Shown here: positions 52,499 to 61,259 of the stretch, one piece after another | Position numbering within the stretch: position 1 is the stretch's first letter | How the letters are laid out: every line of letters starts with the position of its first letter | Assembly (NCBI GenBank): GCA_963565915.1 | Contig: OY751490.1 | Coordinates: 310,001-374,000 of the forward strand | Source of the DNA: Entoloma clypeatum | Lineage: Eukaryota; Basidiomycota; Agaricomycetes; Agaricales; Entolomataceae | Length of the DNA stretch: 64,000 nt | Reading direction: 5' to 3' | Made by a program: the position numbers and the translations under genes | The notes under the pieces: model-generated | Told to the model about the DNA's origin: nothing | Databases searched by the model: none | The model's input: only the letters and a program-made list of their open reading frames with translations

Positions 52499-52812
52499 CG
52501 CATTGGGGTCGCAGGGGGTCGGAGTCGTGCTGCTGCCTTTGGTGCTGTCGGAGCAGCATGGAAAGGGTTTGGGCGTGTCGGAACGGTGGACTTGAACGCT
52601 TTATTTGTGATCCGATTATTGTCATTGACTCGTGTGGCTGCATACCAAGCCTCCGGGTTGTCATCCGCAGGTTGTCCGAAAGTTAGTGTAGCAATTTCGG
52701 ATTGGATGTCGGATTGGAGCCTGTGTTGGAACTTGAGTACTATGTTCGTTCCTTCAGTGTACCCAGCCTTTTCGACATAATCTTTGAAGTTGTCAATGTA
52801 AGTCTCCACATC
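52384..52812 (-). pseudogene. Gypsy D gag, middle part
   Basis: YIDNFKDYVEKAGYTEGTNI, VLKFQHRLQSDIQSEIATL, AWYAATRVNDNN, following the stop after EAYYQGS; the shift near 52500 takes it out of register with the zinc knuckle. Confidence 0.82.
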
Positions 52813-53355
52813 TCAACTACCTTGGTAATAGGCCTCTCCTTCGAGAATGAGCTGTGCGTCTTGTTCTTCGTTTTTCGGAGTGAACTCCGCAATGAACACG
52901 GTTTGGAACTGTACCCAGGCCTGGTGGCACGGAGCTCCGGTCCAATGCTCTTGTCGGATGATGCAATCGGCAAAGCGCGCAGCACGCCCACTCTTCATGA
53001 AGGAAAGCGCCCAGTAGATCCTAGCATGATCATCTGCAAACTGTTCCGGAACCAGTCCCATATACAGTTCGCAAGAATTAAGGAAAGTCCAACCCGTGGT
53101 GCACGCTCCGTCGAAGTCCAACGGAGTCACGGGTTTGGCCCGACGTGCACCTGGATTGGCAGGCACAATTGGAGCTGGCGGAAAGGCCGGAACTGGGGCC
53201 TCCGCTGGAGGGGGAATCAGGTCGGGGTTGGGAATGGGGACAGGTGGAATAGCGGCACGGATGAGTTGTTCAAGTTGAGCGGTAATGTTGGTGAGGGTCT
53301 GGTGGTGTTCCTGGAACTCGCGTTCGAGCGCAGCAAGACATTTGGGGTCGTCCAT
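52813..53355 (-). pseudogene. Gypsy D gag, N-terminal part
   Basis: Starts MDDPKCLAALEREFQEHHQT (heptad-like helix), Pro-rich spacer, then the gag core FLNSCELYMGLVPEQFADDH, WALSFMKSGRAARFAD, FIAEFTPKNEEQDAQLILEG. Ends at TGA 52813. Confidence 0.88.
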
Positions 53356-53543
53356 TTCTAAGTGCGATACGGAGTCACCAGTTACAGAGTGGTAGGCGGA
53401 ACGGTGGGAAGAGGGATCGGAAGGGGCGTCGGATGTACTGGAATCGGAGGAGGGCGGACTTGAGTCTGTGTTGTCAACTCCAAAGCACGGAATGGCTTCA
53501 ACAGTACTATTCGTACCCGGTCCGTTTAGAGAGAACTTTCTAC

Positions 53544-53744
53544 TGTAAGGGCGACCTTATAATCCAACAACTCCGAAGTGCTCCGAAGCGACTCCGACGT
53601 CGGACGACTTGCAAGGGAAATCCAAAGTTAAATTAGACTCTATGAAGTACAATACGAGGCGTACCTTGCAAGGGAAATCCAAACAGAAAGTTCTGAGGAT
53701 TCCCTTGCAAGCTAGACGGCTAAAATCAGATGGTTGCCCTTACA
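53544..53744 (-). repeat. Right (5') LTR of Gypsy D with internal deletion
   Basis: 201 bp; compared with the left LTR it jumps from GACGGCTA to AAATC(A/G)GATGG, losing about 310 bp. Both TGTAAGGGC ends are kept. Confidence 0.88.
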
Positions 53745-54302
53745 GTCGCCACCGGGCGCTACATAGTGCACCACATCAAAAAGAATGCTGTGTACTAAAC
53801 CATCATACCCTTGAGGTAGTCCATTCAGGATCATCATGATCTGCACGAACTTGGGGATGTCTATGTGGTTGTGCTCGAGTTGTTGGAAAAGGGTTTGCAT
53901 CTTATTGATGCCAGATAAAGGATCGGCAGGAGATAGAGAGGTGCGGAGGAGTTGCTGAAAATCAGCAAAGACGGTGGATGGACCAACCGTGGACAGCTTG
54001 GTGGCGATCATGTCCCACATCTCCTTGGAGGTTTTAGCTCCTTTGATGTGATGGACTAAAGAGTCCGAAATGGACCTCTGAATAAGGCCTTGGGCCTGAT
54101 CGTCCTGTTCATGCCAAGTGTTTAACTTATCTTGGAAGTCTGTCTCTTTGGGGTCAGCTGGGATTTTCTTATCACCGGTGACGATCCTCCACACTTTAGC
54201 AGCCTTTAGGTAGGTGCTCATCTTCTCCTGATAGATGGAGAAGTTTGTAGTGGTGAGTTTGGGAACAGAAGAAGCGAGGTCAAGTTTTAAGTTTGAAGAC
54301 AT
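53745..54302 (-). pseudogene. Copia C gag, N-terminal part
   Basis: ATG at 54302 (MSSNLKLDLASSVPKLTTTN). Copia gag core: FSIYQEKMSTYLKAAKVWRI, AQGLIQRSISDSLVHHIKGA, SKEMWDMIATKLS, LFQQLEHNHIDIPKFVQIMM, ending HYVAPGGD at Gypsy D; continues at 33268. The frame is intact up to the insertion. Confidence 0.9.
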
Positions 54303-54391
54303 AATGATACTGTAAAACATAAATAGAATCAGCATGTGAAACATCGAAAAAGCACATCAGAAAATAAATAGACGAGCTGCCTTGTCAGTCA

Positions 54392-55222
54392 TCATTCTTC
54401 ATCCCCTGTTGGGTGTAGTGGTAGCATATGAAACACCATTACTAATTCTATCCAAGCATCATGTGCCTCCTGAGTGCGATGACGCCCACAGGTGCATGAA
54501 CCACCCTGAATAGGGGGCATGACTTCATCTCCTCTGTTCGCAGCTTCAATTAAGGAGTCATTATCTGGCAACTGAACTTGTCGGGTCAGAGGCGAGAGAG
54601 GAGGCGCCCCGTGTGCTTCAGGGATAGTCCCATCATTGACATACACAGGCGGAGGATCTGTAGGATCTCCATCTTGGATAGATACCACAACAGGTACCTC
54701 AGTACGGCGATTTCGCCGTCTGCGGTTCAGGACTTGAGCCCTCGCTGTTCCTGCATCACACATAGCACACAAGTAGTCAAAAGTGGTGTTGTCTATGCAA
54801 TGCCTTGAGCAATGCTGACTGTCAACAACGAGTTGTCGACACCCCCTGCATTGTGCAATGATGCGACCATTGTCATTATGACCTGCAGGGACTGAGCCCT
54901 GTGATGTTGGTACCATTTGTCCTCGTGATGCAGTTAATCTAACAGGGATTCTCTCAAGCAATCAATCAAGAATGACCCACTGAAGGGTGCATTCAATACC
55001 TCGAACACTGCGAGGTTCACCGTTGAGGGAACCATCAAGTTCGATGTACTCGATGCTGAGAAAGCCAGTCCCCAGGCTAGTATACAAAGCGGATGCTGTC
55101 AATAGTAGCACAAAAGCTATGATACTAAGAGCATGTGGCGCTAGGGTCGGGGCCCATAACCTAATGATGTAACCGATGTAGGCAGCCCAAAGGGCGCTCA
55201 AGACGTAGTGGTACGAAGGCAT
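54392..55222 (-). CDS. Extra leader ORF of Copia C, starting inside the LTR (unknown function)
   Basis: ATG at 55222 lies within the 5' LTR (MPSYHYVLSALWAAYIGYII). The frame runs through the LTR end and the primer-binding site, then through a second hydrophobic segment (HALSIIAFVLLLTASALYTS) to a TGA at 54962-54964, and continues in the same frame for 189 codons to 54392. The second part has CRGCRQLVVDSQHCSRHC, YLCAMC and CTCGRH, a possible zinc-binding Cys cluster. About 275 codons in all with one in-frame TGA. It looks like a membrane protein with a Cys-rich tail placed before gag. No other Copia here has it. I do not recognise the family. It could be captured host sequence or a chance frame. 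Confidence 0.5.
55149..55161 (-). promoter_or_regulatory. Primer-binding site of Copia C
   Basis: GGTTATGGGCCCC on the minus strand directly after the 5' LTR; same motif as B1 and B2. Confidence 0.75.
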
Positions 55223-55505
55223 AATGGAAGCTCTACTAACCTGGTAAAGAGTAACTATAAATCTAGAAGCTATACTAGCCGTTAGTTAACTCAGAGAACT
55301 GGAGTGTTCAAGAAGTTAGAATTTATCGTACTAAATACATGGGTATTTATACTAATCCAATATGTGCATGGACCATGTACAAACAATGTATAAACAAGTC
55401 ATATGTCTGTGGTTATACCATGAACTCACATATATGATAATAGTGACTTATAGTCACTTCCTGTGACAAGCACATGGTGCGACATATCTGGCGATATGTT
55501 CAACA
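55162..55505 (-). repeat. 5' LTR of Copia C
   Basis: 344 bp, about 16 transitions from 23467-23810; flanked by ATAGT on the right. Confidence 0.95.
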
Positions 55506-55510
55506 ATAGT

Positions 55511-55830
55511 AATGTCCTGAACTGTGTCCTTTGTGGAATGCCAGTTAGCGAGAATTATCCATAAATTTGGCAAGTCGGTTTTAAGTTGATTACATACCAT
55601 CCATATCCACTCCTTTTGTCCAGGTGGTACTAAAACTTGCCCAGAATCATGCTACATGGCATCTAGTTGAGTGATCATTTTGAATATGAGTTCCCTTACC
55701 ACAGATCGCTTGTATGTTACCCATAAGTCAGTCTTGAAAAGAGAGAGCAGGGGAATGAGGGAATGCTGAAAGTTGCCCTACAGGAGATCCAATGCAGCTT
55801 TGGATACCCTTAGTGTTTTAAAGTTAAGTT
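55511..55830 (-). pseudogene. F-box/LRR-like gene, 5' half beyond Copia C
   Basis: Minus-strand reading AALDLL-stop-GNFQHSLIPLLSLFKTDLW matches the PALDLLW..L.SLIPLLKCLP.DLW block of basidiomycete F-box proteins (TGG to TAG at the stop). A 48-bp GT-AG intron (GTAAGG...ATGTAG) follows after YKRSV and removes another stop. Then HDSGQVLVPPGQKEWIWMVC to DTVQDIT, which joins ISEGEYERYLIYACRMKYL at 23466 once Copia C and one ATAGT are removed. Probably a decayed gene. Confidence 0.55.
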
Positions 55831-56103
55831 AATTGTTATTTTGCCATATTTCAATAACTACTGGGCAGACTTCTTTTATTCAAGAGATGACCCACATTTA
55901 TTTTTCATGTATTATCTTTTGAGACCATGTTTTAATTTCTCAACAATGGTTGGTCAATATCACATGATCAAAGGGGAGACCCCCAGGTTAATTGCAATCT
56001 CTTGCTGCTCAAATATTTTCAGGATTTTAGCTATTTTATTTTACTTTATTTGCCTTGAATTAACCTGAAATTAACCTCAATTAACTTAACTTTGAAAAAC
56101 TAG
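55810..56103. mobile_element. Candidate MITE with 19-bp inverted ends
   Basis: AAAGTTAAGTTAATTG at about 55817-55832 is inverted at 56079-56094 (CAATTAACTTAACTTT). About 290 bp, AT-rich, no coding. It abuts the F-box-like 5' fragment. The TSD is not clear. Confidence 0.5.
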
Positions 56104-56173
56104 ATACACTTCAGCTTGTGCTACATCAGCAAACTGTAGCAAACACTCCCAAACATGTAATGTAACTTAGGGC

Positions 56174-56373
56174 NNNNNNNNNNNNNNNNNNNNNNNNNNN
56201 NNNNNNNNNNNNNNNNNNNNNNNNNNNNNNNNNNNNNNNNNNNNNNNNNNNNNNNNNNNNNNNNNNNNNNNNNNNNNNNNNNNNNNNNNNNNNNNNNNNN
56301 NNNNNNNNNNNNNNNNNNNNNNNNNNNNNNNNNNNNNNNNNNNNNNNNNNNNNNNNNNNNNNNNNNNNNNNNN
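56174..56373. other. Assembly gap (200 N)
   Basis: Exactly 200 unknown bases, probably a scaffold gap of nominal size. The X-filled frames across it are meaningless. Confidence 0.99.
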
Positions 56374-56700
56374 TTTTGGTATGTTTCGGGATATTCTTCA
56401 ACACAAATTGGACAAAATCTGCAAAATTTATATAGCTTAAGAGTTGAAAACAATATTTGATTACACACCAGCTTTTCCTTGACATGATTGTAAGTGATGG
56501 CCTTCTTGTCGAGAATTTGCTTTATAACATCAATAGTACAAGCCTGATGGAATTAGATGATTTTGAACATGGAAAAAAGAAGAAAAATTACATTCAACCA
56601 ATCATTCAAACTCTCCGGCACTGAGGATACAGGCTGGGAGACAGCTTTTGAGGATGTTGGTTGGTCAGATTGAGGATCAGATAATTTATTCTAATAATTG
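56374..56700. other. Non-coding or terminal exon region
   Basis: No supported frame; it may hold 3' exons of the minus-strand gene at 56700-57530. Confidence 0.35.
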
Positions 56701-57530
56701 GTCTGCAAATGAATCATCATACAGATGAATAAAAGGATACCCTGTGGACCTCCGCCCAAAACTCCCAAAGCTTCTCTGAAATTGAATCGAGATAGCTGTC
56801 ACTGAGATAGGACTGCTGTGGTTGAAGAGTACCATGGACTTCACAGAGCTTTTGAGCAACTTGGGAGGTTTTAATTGCTGCAGCAAGAAGCTGACAAGCA
56901 GTTGGAACATTGCCAACAACCACCCAGCTTGTAAGTACAGATCAATGTGTCAATGAACCTTGCATGTACTGTTGATGACCCCACTGATAGTCCATCTCAT
57001 CTTTGTCAAGACCTGGAATGTTTGGATCAGCATTGTCAATATGCTTAATCCATTGAACCATAGCTTTGGAAGTGCCCCCCATGTAAAAAGTGGGTCCCCC
57101 TCCATCACTTCGAGCAGAGAGATTGCTGCCTTCAGATTGGGAATTGATGTGTGATAATTTCTGTATTTTGAATATGTGAGTGCAGCAAAAATCCAAGAGA
57201 ACTTAAATAACATCCCTTGTAATCCAGAAAGCGAGAAGGTATAACAATTTGTGTGGTATCCACCTGATTTTCCAAAGGTGTGATGGTCCCAGCTGGAGGT
57301 AACGAAATGTGGAAAGGGTTGCTGAGCAGAGAATCGATGGTCAGCCTCGCTCGTTTCGTAGCTGATTCTGATGATGATGGGAGGCGACGTTTCAGATCCG
57401 AGGGACTGGATGGGAGCTGAGATGGTCTGCTAGTCCTCAACACCTGCCACTGCATGGGTGCCTGAGTTCCAACATCTTGTCCTGCCAGTTGTAACAATGT
57501 ATCTGTTGGTGTTAGACACCGCCCAACTAC
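56700..57530 (-). CDS. Multi-exon gene of unknown function
   Basis: Exon pieces on the minus strand: 57530-57210 (TPTDTLLQLAGQDVGTQAP, then KRRLPSSSESATKRARLTID, a nuclear-localisation-like patch, ending SRFLDYKG); about 57196-56960 (SQSEGSNLSARSDGGGPTFY, KAMVQWIKHIDNADPNIPGL, DKDEMDYQWGHQQYMQ); and 56923-56720 (WVVVGNVPTACQLLAAAIKT, SQVAQKLCEVHG, YLSDSYLDSISEKLWEFWAE). Splice borders are tentative; one candidate intron near 56940 is only about 31 bases. Composition is gene-like. I do not recognise a domain. Confidence 0.45.
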
Positions 57531-58214
57531 TCGCTAAGTACTATTTCCTTATATGGACAGTTTCGGTGTGTTGCATCTCACTACATATCGTTGGGTTGGC
57601 CTCATCTGTTTACTTCTAGACAAAAGCTTAGGGTATGTTGCATGTCTGGCACTCTCCCTGATTAGATCCTCCCAGCACTGGCAGAGAAGATCTGTTCTTG
57701 TCAACAGTTGACATGATTACTTCCTCTCCTCTCTTCCTCCCATGACAACAACTGCCTTTCTTGCTCCTTTGAGTCCATGGTATTCCTGTCATTATCCCTT
57801 GTATAAACATATTTGAGTACTCCTTGCTGAACGAACACCCTTTGCACCATAGCACAAATTCTACTATGTCATCCACTACCAACTCCCTATCCTCATTGGC
57901 ATTGAAGCCATGTACAAAGTATGCTTATCTGTTCTCCTCCCTAAATATTCACTCATGTTTGCCCTTATCAACCAGAAATTTAACCTTTGCACAGATTCTC
58001 TCCAAGAAACGCGACCCGTATGTCCATTGTTTCTTTTCTCTGTGCCACTTACTTGACCTTGTCTAGTGCACCACCATCCACTAATCCTCGCAATCCTGGG
58101 CTGGCGCATGCCAAGATCATTGCCAGCTGGTACGTTCCTGCACTCCTGGTTTGTCACCATGTGTAATAACACCTTTTCAGCTTCCCAGAGCTGGCAGCCC
58201 CATTTGCATAGCAG
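57531..58214. other. Region with unsupported frames
   Basis: Minus frames 57628-57882 (WCKGCSFSKEYSN) and 57876-58172 look partly gene-like but show no known motif. They may be exons of a decayed gene on either strand. Confidence 0.3.
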
Positions 58215-59311
58215 AAAGCAAATAACGAAGTTCTTGTCATTAGTGATTCTGAATTGTAAGTGTATGTTATTATACTGGATGACAATATCATATCCTTATA
58301 GTGAATCTGATATCCCTGTCCCCTCTCTGAAAAAGTGCACTTGCAAGGCCTCACCTCCTTCTCCTGGGTCGATGGAGTTTTAGGAGCTCCCAGCAGTCTC
58401 AATCAAAAGGGAGTGTTCGCCAGAGCCTGCTATCAACTTCAGCACAACCATGTAAGTCATTGCATTGATTTCATGTTCACCCATCCAAATGGTTGGCTTC
58501 AGGGACGTGGATACTGCCAATCCCCCAATGTGAGTTCAACCTTTTCCCATGCTTTACTCTTTCCTTCAACTAACCTTGCTGTTTTCTAGCAGGCACTCCT
58601 TCATGTATTTTTTTCATTAACCAATCTGTCTAACTATTTTGAAGTCGTCCCATTGTCCTGTCAGAAAAGGCAAAGGCATTTATAGCTGCCAAGGCCAAAA
58701 TGTATGTGCAACTCCTATTTTGTGTTAAATTTTCAATTAATTATTTTGTTGACTTAGGCCCAGTCCCACGAAGCCGAAGACTACCAGAGCAAAAGTAGTG
58801 TCAGTTGTTCTTCTTTCCATCCTGATATATATGCACTGATCCTATTCTCTCTCTCTCTCTTTTTAAAACTGCAGTTCAAACCTTACACAGGACCTCACCA
58901 AGAAGACAAAGCCATTGGCCTTGAGTTTTGAGTCGGATTCTGATCTTTCTTGTTGTTCAGATATAAGATCTGCCTTCTTTATTGTAGCTTTCCATGATCC
59001 GTTTATCAATATCATATAGTCTGATGAAGATGCCAGGTGAAAAGCCAGAAAAAACACATGCACACAAGTCTGATGACACCTCCCCTCCTCCAACACCAAC
59101 ACCATCTAAGAAAGCCAAGGACAAGGCTCGTCCTCCCCCTGTCAATTCAGACAGCGACATCCCCTCTGCACCTATGTGCACAACAAAGATGGCTAAAGCA
59201 AAACGGGCTCCATTCCTTATTGAATCTGACAACGATAGCTCCGACAACATCATTGTTGCTCCCACTGATGTCTTTGACAGTGGCTCCCCCAGTCTCTACA
59301 TTAGTTATTGA
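58215..59311 (+). CDS. Multi-exon gene with repeated Ser/Asp-rich and Lys/Pro-rich modules (unknown)
   Basis: Plus-strand exon pieces share a module: ISDSE then ESDIPVPSLKKCTC (58240-58345, joined over a GTAAGT...TATAG intron of 46 bases), PSPTKPKTTRAK (58755-58795), NLTQDLTKKTKPLALSFESD (58875-58935), SPPPTPTPSKKAKDKARPPP then NSDSDIPSAP (59070-59170), and KAKRAPFLIESDNDSSDN (59200-59250). Introns begin GTAAGT, GTATGT or GTAGTG and end in AG. It ends near 59311. An acidic/basic low-complexity nuclear or cell-surface protein is possible. No family is recognised. Confidence 0.4.
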
Positions 59312-59436
59312 AAGTTCAATTTGGTCTCCTTTTTGACCCCCAAAAAGGGAAGACCGAGAACCGCACCAGTCTCAATTTTACATTGTCACCTTCGAAAACC
59401 AGGCCAGACCGGTCCATGTATTCAAGTCTGATGAGA

Positions 59437-59460
59437 CTGGACTGGTTTAAACCAGTCCAG
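59437..59460. repeat. Perfect 24-bp palindrome centred on GTTTAAAC
   Basis: Its half-site is CTGGACTGGTTT. A related 18-bp palindrome (GACTGGTTT half-site) lies at 61242-61259, and both have GACCGGTC-like words near them. Confidence 0.85.
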
Positions 59461-59529
59461 ACTCATAGTATGTACTATACTAGGCTACGTGCTACTGGAC
59501 AGCGCATGCGCGTGTCATCTGAGTCTTGC

Positions 59530-59900
59530 CATCTGACGCCGTTGGGCATGACTGGATGCATTGGACATGAGTGGCCACCATTGGGCATGAGAGTGGGTGA
59601 AGGAAGGGTATTGGGCGTGAGTCAATGAAAGAGGAGGGGGGCCATTGAGCACGAGAGGGGCCGTTGGGCTCGAAGGGAGGATGTTGGGCATGAGTGGGTG
59701 CCATTGGGCATGAGAGGACGCCGTTGGGCTTGAAAAGGGGCCATTGAGCATGAGAGGACTCCATTGGGCACTAGAGGGGGCCGTTGGGCTTCAAGGGATG
59801 GCGTTGGGCACAAGTGGATGGCGTTGGACATTAGAGGCGGCCATTTGGGCATGAGAGCAGGCCATTGGGCATGAGTGGTGGCCGTTGGGTGGAGGTGGTG
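59530..59900. repeat. Minisatellite, GGCCGTTGGGCATGAGAGG family
   Basis: About 14 irregular units of 22-28 bp (GCCATTGGGCATGAGAGG, GCCGTTGGGCTTGAAAGG). Same family as 17600-18190 and 21060-21330. Confidence 0.85.
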
Positions 59901-59959
59901 GCCAGATGGAGTGGAAGTGGAGCATACAAAAAGGGTGGGAATGTTTCATTGACTGTCTG

Positions 59960-61121
59960 TTGACTTATGGTGCAACTTTCGGCAATTGCCGAGAGTGCTC
60001 GGCAGTCAATGCCGAGCGATGCACATCATCAAAACATGTACTCTTGATGTCCAAACCGTGGCACCACAAGCCCTAAAAACAGATCTTAACTTATGTAGAG
60101 ATATTTAGAAACTTATAGTAAGTATATATAAAGTTAACTACATCAGCTATATATTGTAGAAAGTCTGTACTCCAAAATGATACATCAAAACACACTGTAA
60201 ATCATGATGAACAGTGTGGCATGGTGTTTTCAGACACAAAAAACAACATTTCCTGGCTTCCTCCTTTCCACAACACTTGTACTCCAAATATACTGTACAT
60301 ATACTATTGAAACATTGTATGTAAACCTATTCAGACCCTTCAAATAAAATTCAAGGACTTAATAAGGTGAATATGAGCAGAATAGGTCGAAAATTTGACT
60401 AAAAATTTCTATTTCAGATTTGGATTCTCCACATTCAGGAGATCTTATAGCACATTTGTTTTTCAAATTTGATTGATTCATTATGGAGATATAACACTTT
60501 TACTAAAATCTGCACATTTCATTATTTCTATCATATCTAGACTTCTATGAATTATACAAAGTGTGTCAGAAGGTGGGTGCGTGTTCCATAAGTAGTTCTA
60601 TCACTTTAAGCTATTATTAGGCCATGAGAAAGGCACTGCGCATGCCTGTGTGAGGCATTTTGCACATTGTTTACTATTATTTGTTGCAGAGCACGGCACC
60701 TCTATAACTTAAAATCTGTGGCAAAATTTCAGAAAACAATACATATTGAGATATAATCCCCTTCTACATAATTAATATAGGAGAAACCCTTACTTGTTCC
60801 TGTGTAGACATAATAAGCAGATGTGCGATGTTTTTGGGGATTTGTTTACATGTATTTGACACATTTGATGCGCGCTTGATGTGCGTCATCCAACATCAAA
60901 ACGACACATCCACCCATTCCTGACCTTGCAATGAGGGGCACACATGTTGAAAAGGTTAAAATATATTTATAGATGCCTGTGTCTACATGTGATCGGGGCA
61001 GGGGGGGGGTGCATGCACACCTTTTTTCTCTTTTGGCTAATTGTGCCTATTTTGGAAGTGGCCTATTTGGGAAGTGAAAAAGTGGGTATGTAGAGTGAGT
61101 GTGAAAGAAATTACAATGGTT
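59960..61121. other. AT-rich non-coding DNA
   Basis: No gene-like frame. A G run lies near 61000-61010. Confidence 0.5.
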
Positions 61122-61199
61122 GTGTGGGGTAGTTGGTTAAGATGTTAGAATGATAGTATATACTATAGAGGCTGAGAGTTCAAGTCTTGCTGATGGCAC
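61122..61199 (+). tRNA. tRNA-like sequence, probably a SINE or pseudo-tRNA remnant
   Basis: A-box-like GGGGTAGTTGGTTAAGATG followed 35 bases later by box-B-like AGTTCAAGTCT. The acceptor stem and anticodon arm do not fold convincingly (the middle is an ATAGTATATACTAT palindrome). Not a working tRNA. Confidence 0.3.
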
Positions 61200-61241
61200 A
61201 ATTTTGCATGGTGCTGGGCCCTCAGAGTGTTCTGTGAAAAA

Positions 61242-61259
61242 GACTGGTTTAAACCAGTC
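61242..61259. repeat. 18-bp palindrome, GTTTAAAC core
   Basis: GACTGGTTTAAACCAGTC, followed by AAACCGGTCTTTGGCCGGTC. See 59437. Confidence 0.85.

Larger units (their letters stand above)
33274..53744 (-). mobile_element. Gypsy chromovirus D, split by Copia B2 and Gypsy E
   Basis: Left LTR 33274-33298 plus 38885-39374 (about 515 bp, cut by B2); right LTR 53544-53744 (201 bp, internal deletion of about 310 bp). Ends TGTAAGGGC...GCCCTTACA. TSD GTTGC (33269-33273) versus GTCGC (53745-53749), one transition apart. Order on the minus strand: gag, zinc knuckle, protease, [E inserted], RT, RNase H, integrase, chromodomain. Many stops and shifts. The body is unusually rich in TCGGA/TCCGA. Confidence 0.92.
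23467..55505 (-). mobile_element. Copia retrotransposon C, 32 kb with four first-level insertions
   Basis: LTRs 23467-23810 and 55162-55505 (344 bp) differ at about 16 positions, all transitions. Perfect TSD ATAGT at 23462-23466 and 55506-55510. Between them the minus strand carries, in order, leader frame, gag, protease, integrase, RT and RNase H of one Copia element, interrupted by Gypsy D (33274-53744), a solo LTR (32004-33057), Tc1-2 (29371-30988) and a tRNA-headed retroposon (26137-28339). Removing these gives a body of about 6.7 kb. The gag joins across D and across the solo LTR stay in register with TSDs. The copy is dead: several TGA/TAG, integrase D to N, RNase H deletion. Confidence 0.95.

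Noticed and set aside
23818..55505. Minus-strand Copia pieces at 24 kb and 54 kb as two different elements
   Set aside because: Matching 344-bp LTRs, identical ATAGT flanks and in-register gag joins show one element.
57628..58172. Helicase or transposase fragments on the minus strand
   Set aside because: WCKGCSF and neighbouring words do not build any motif I can name; too weak to call.
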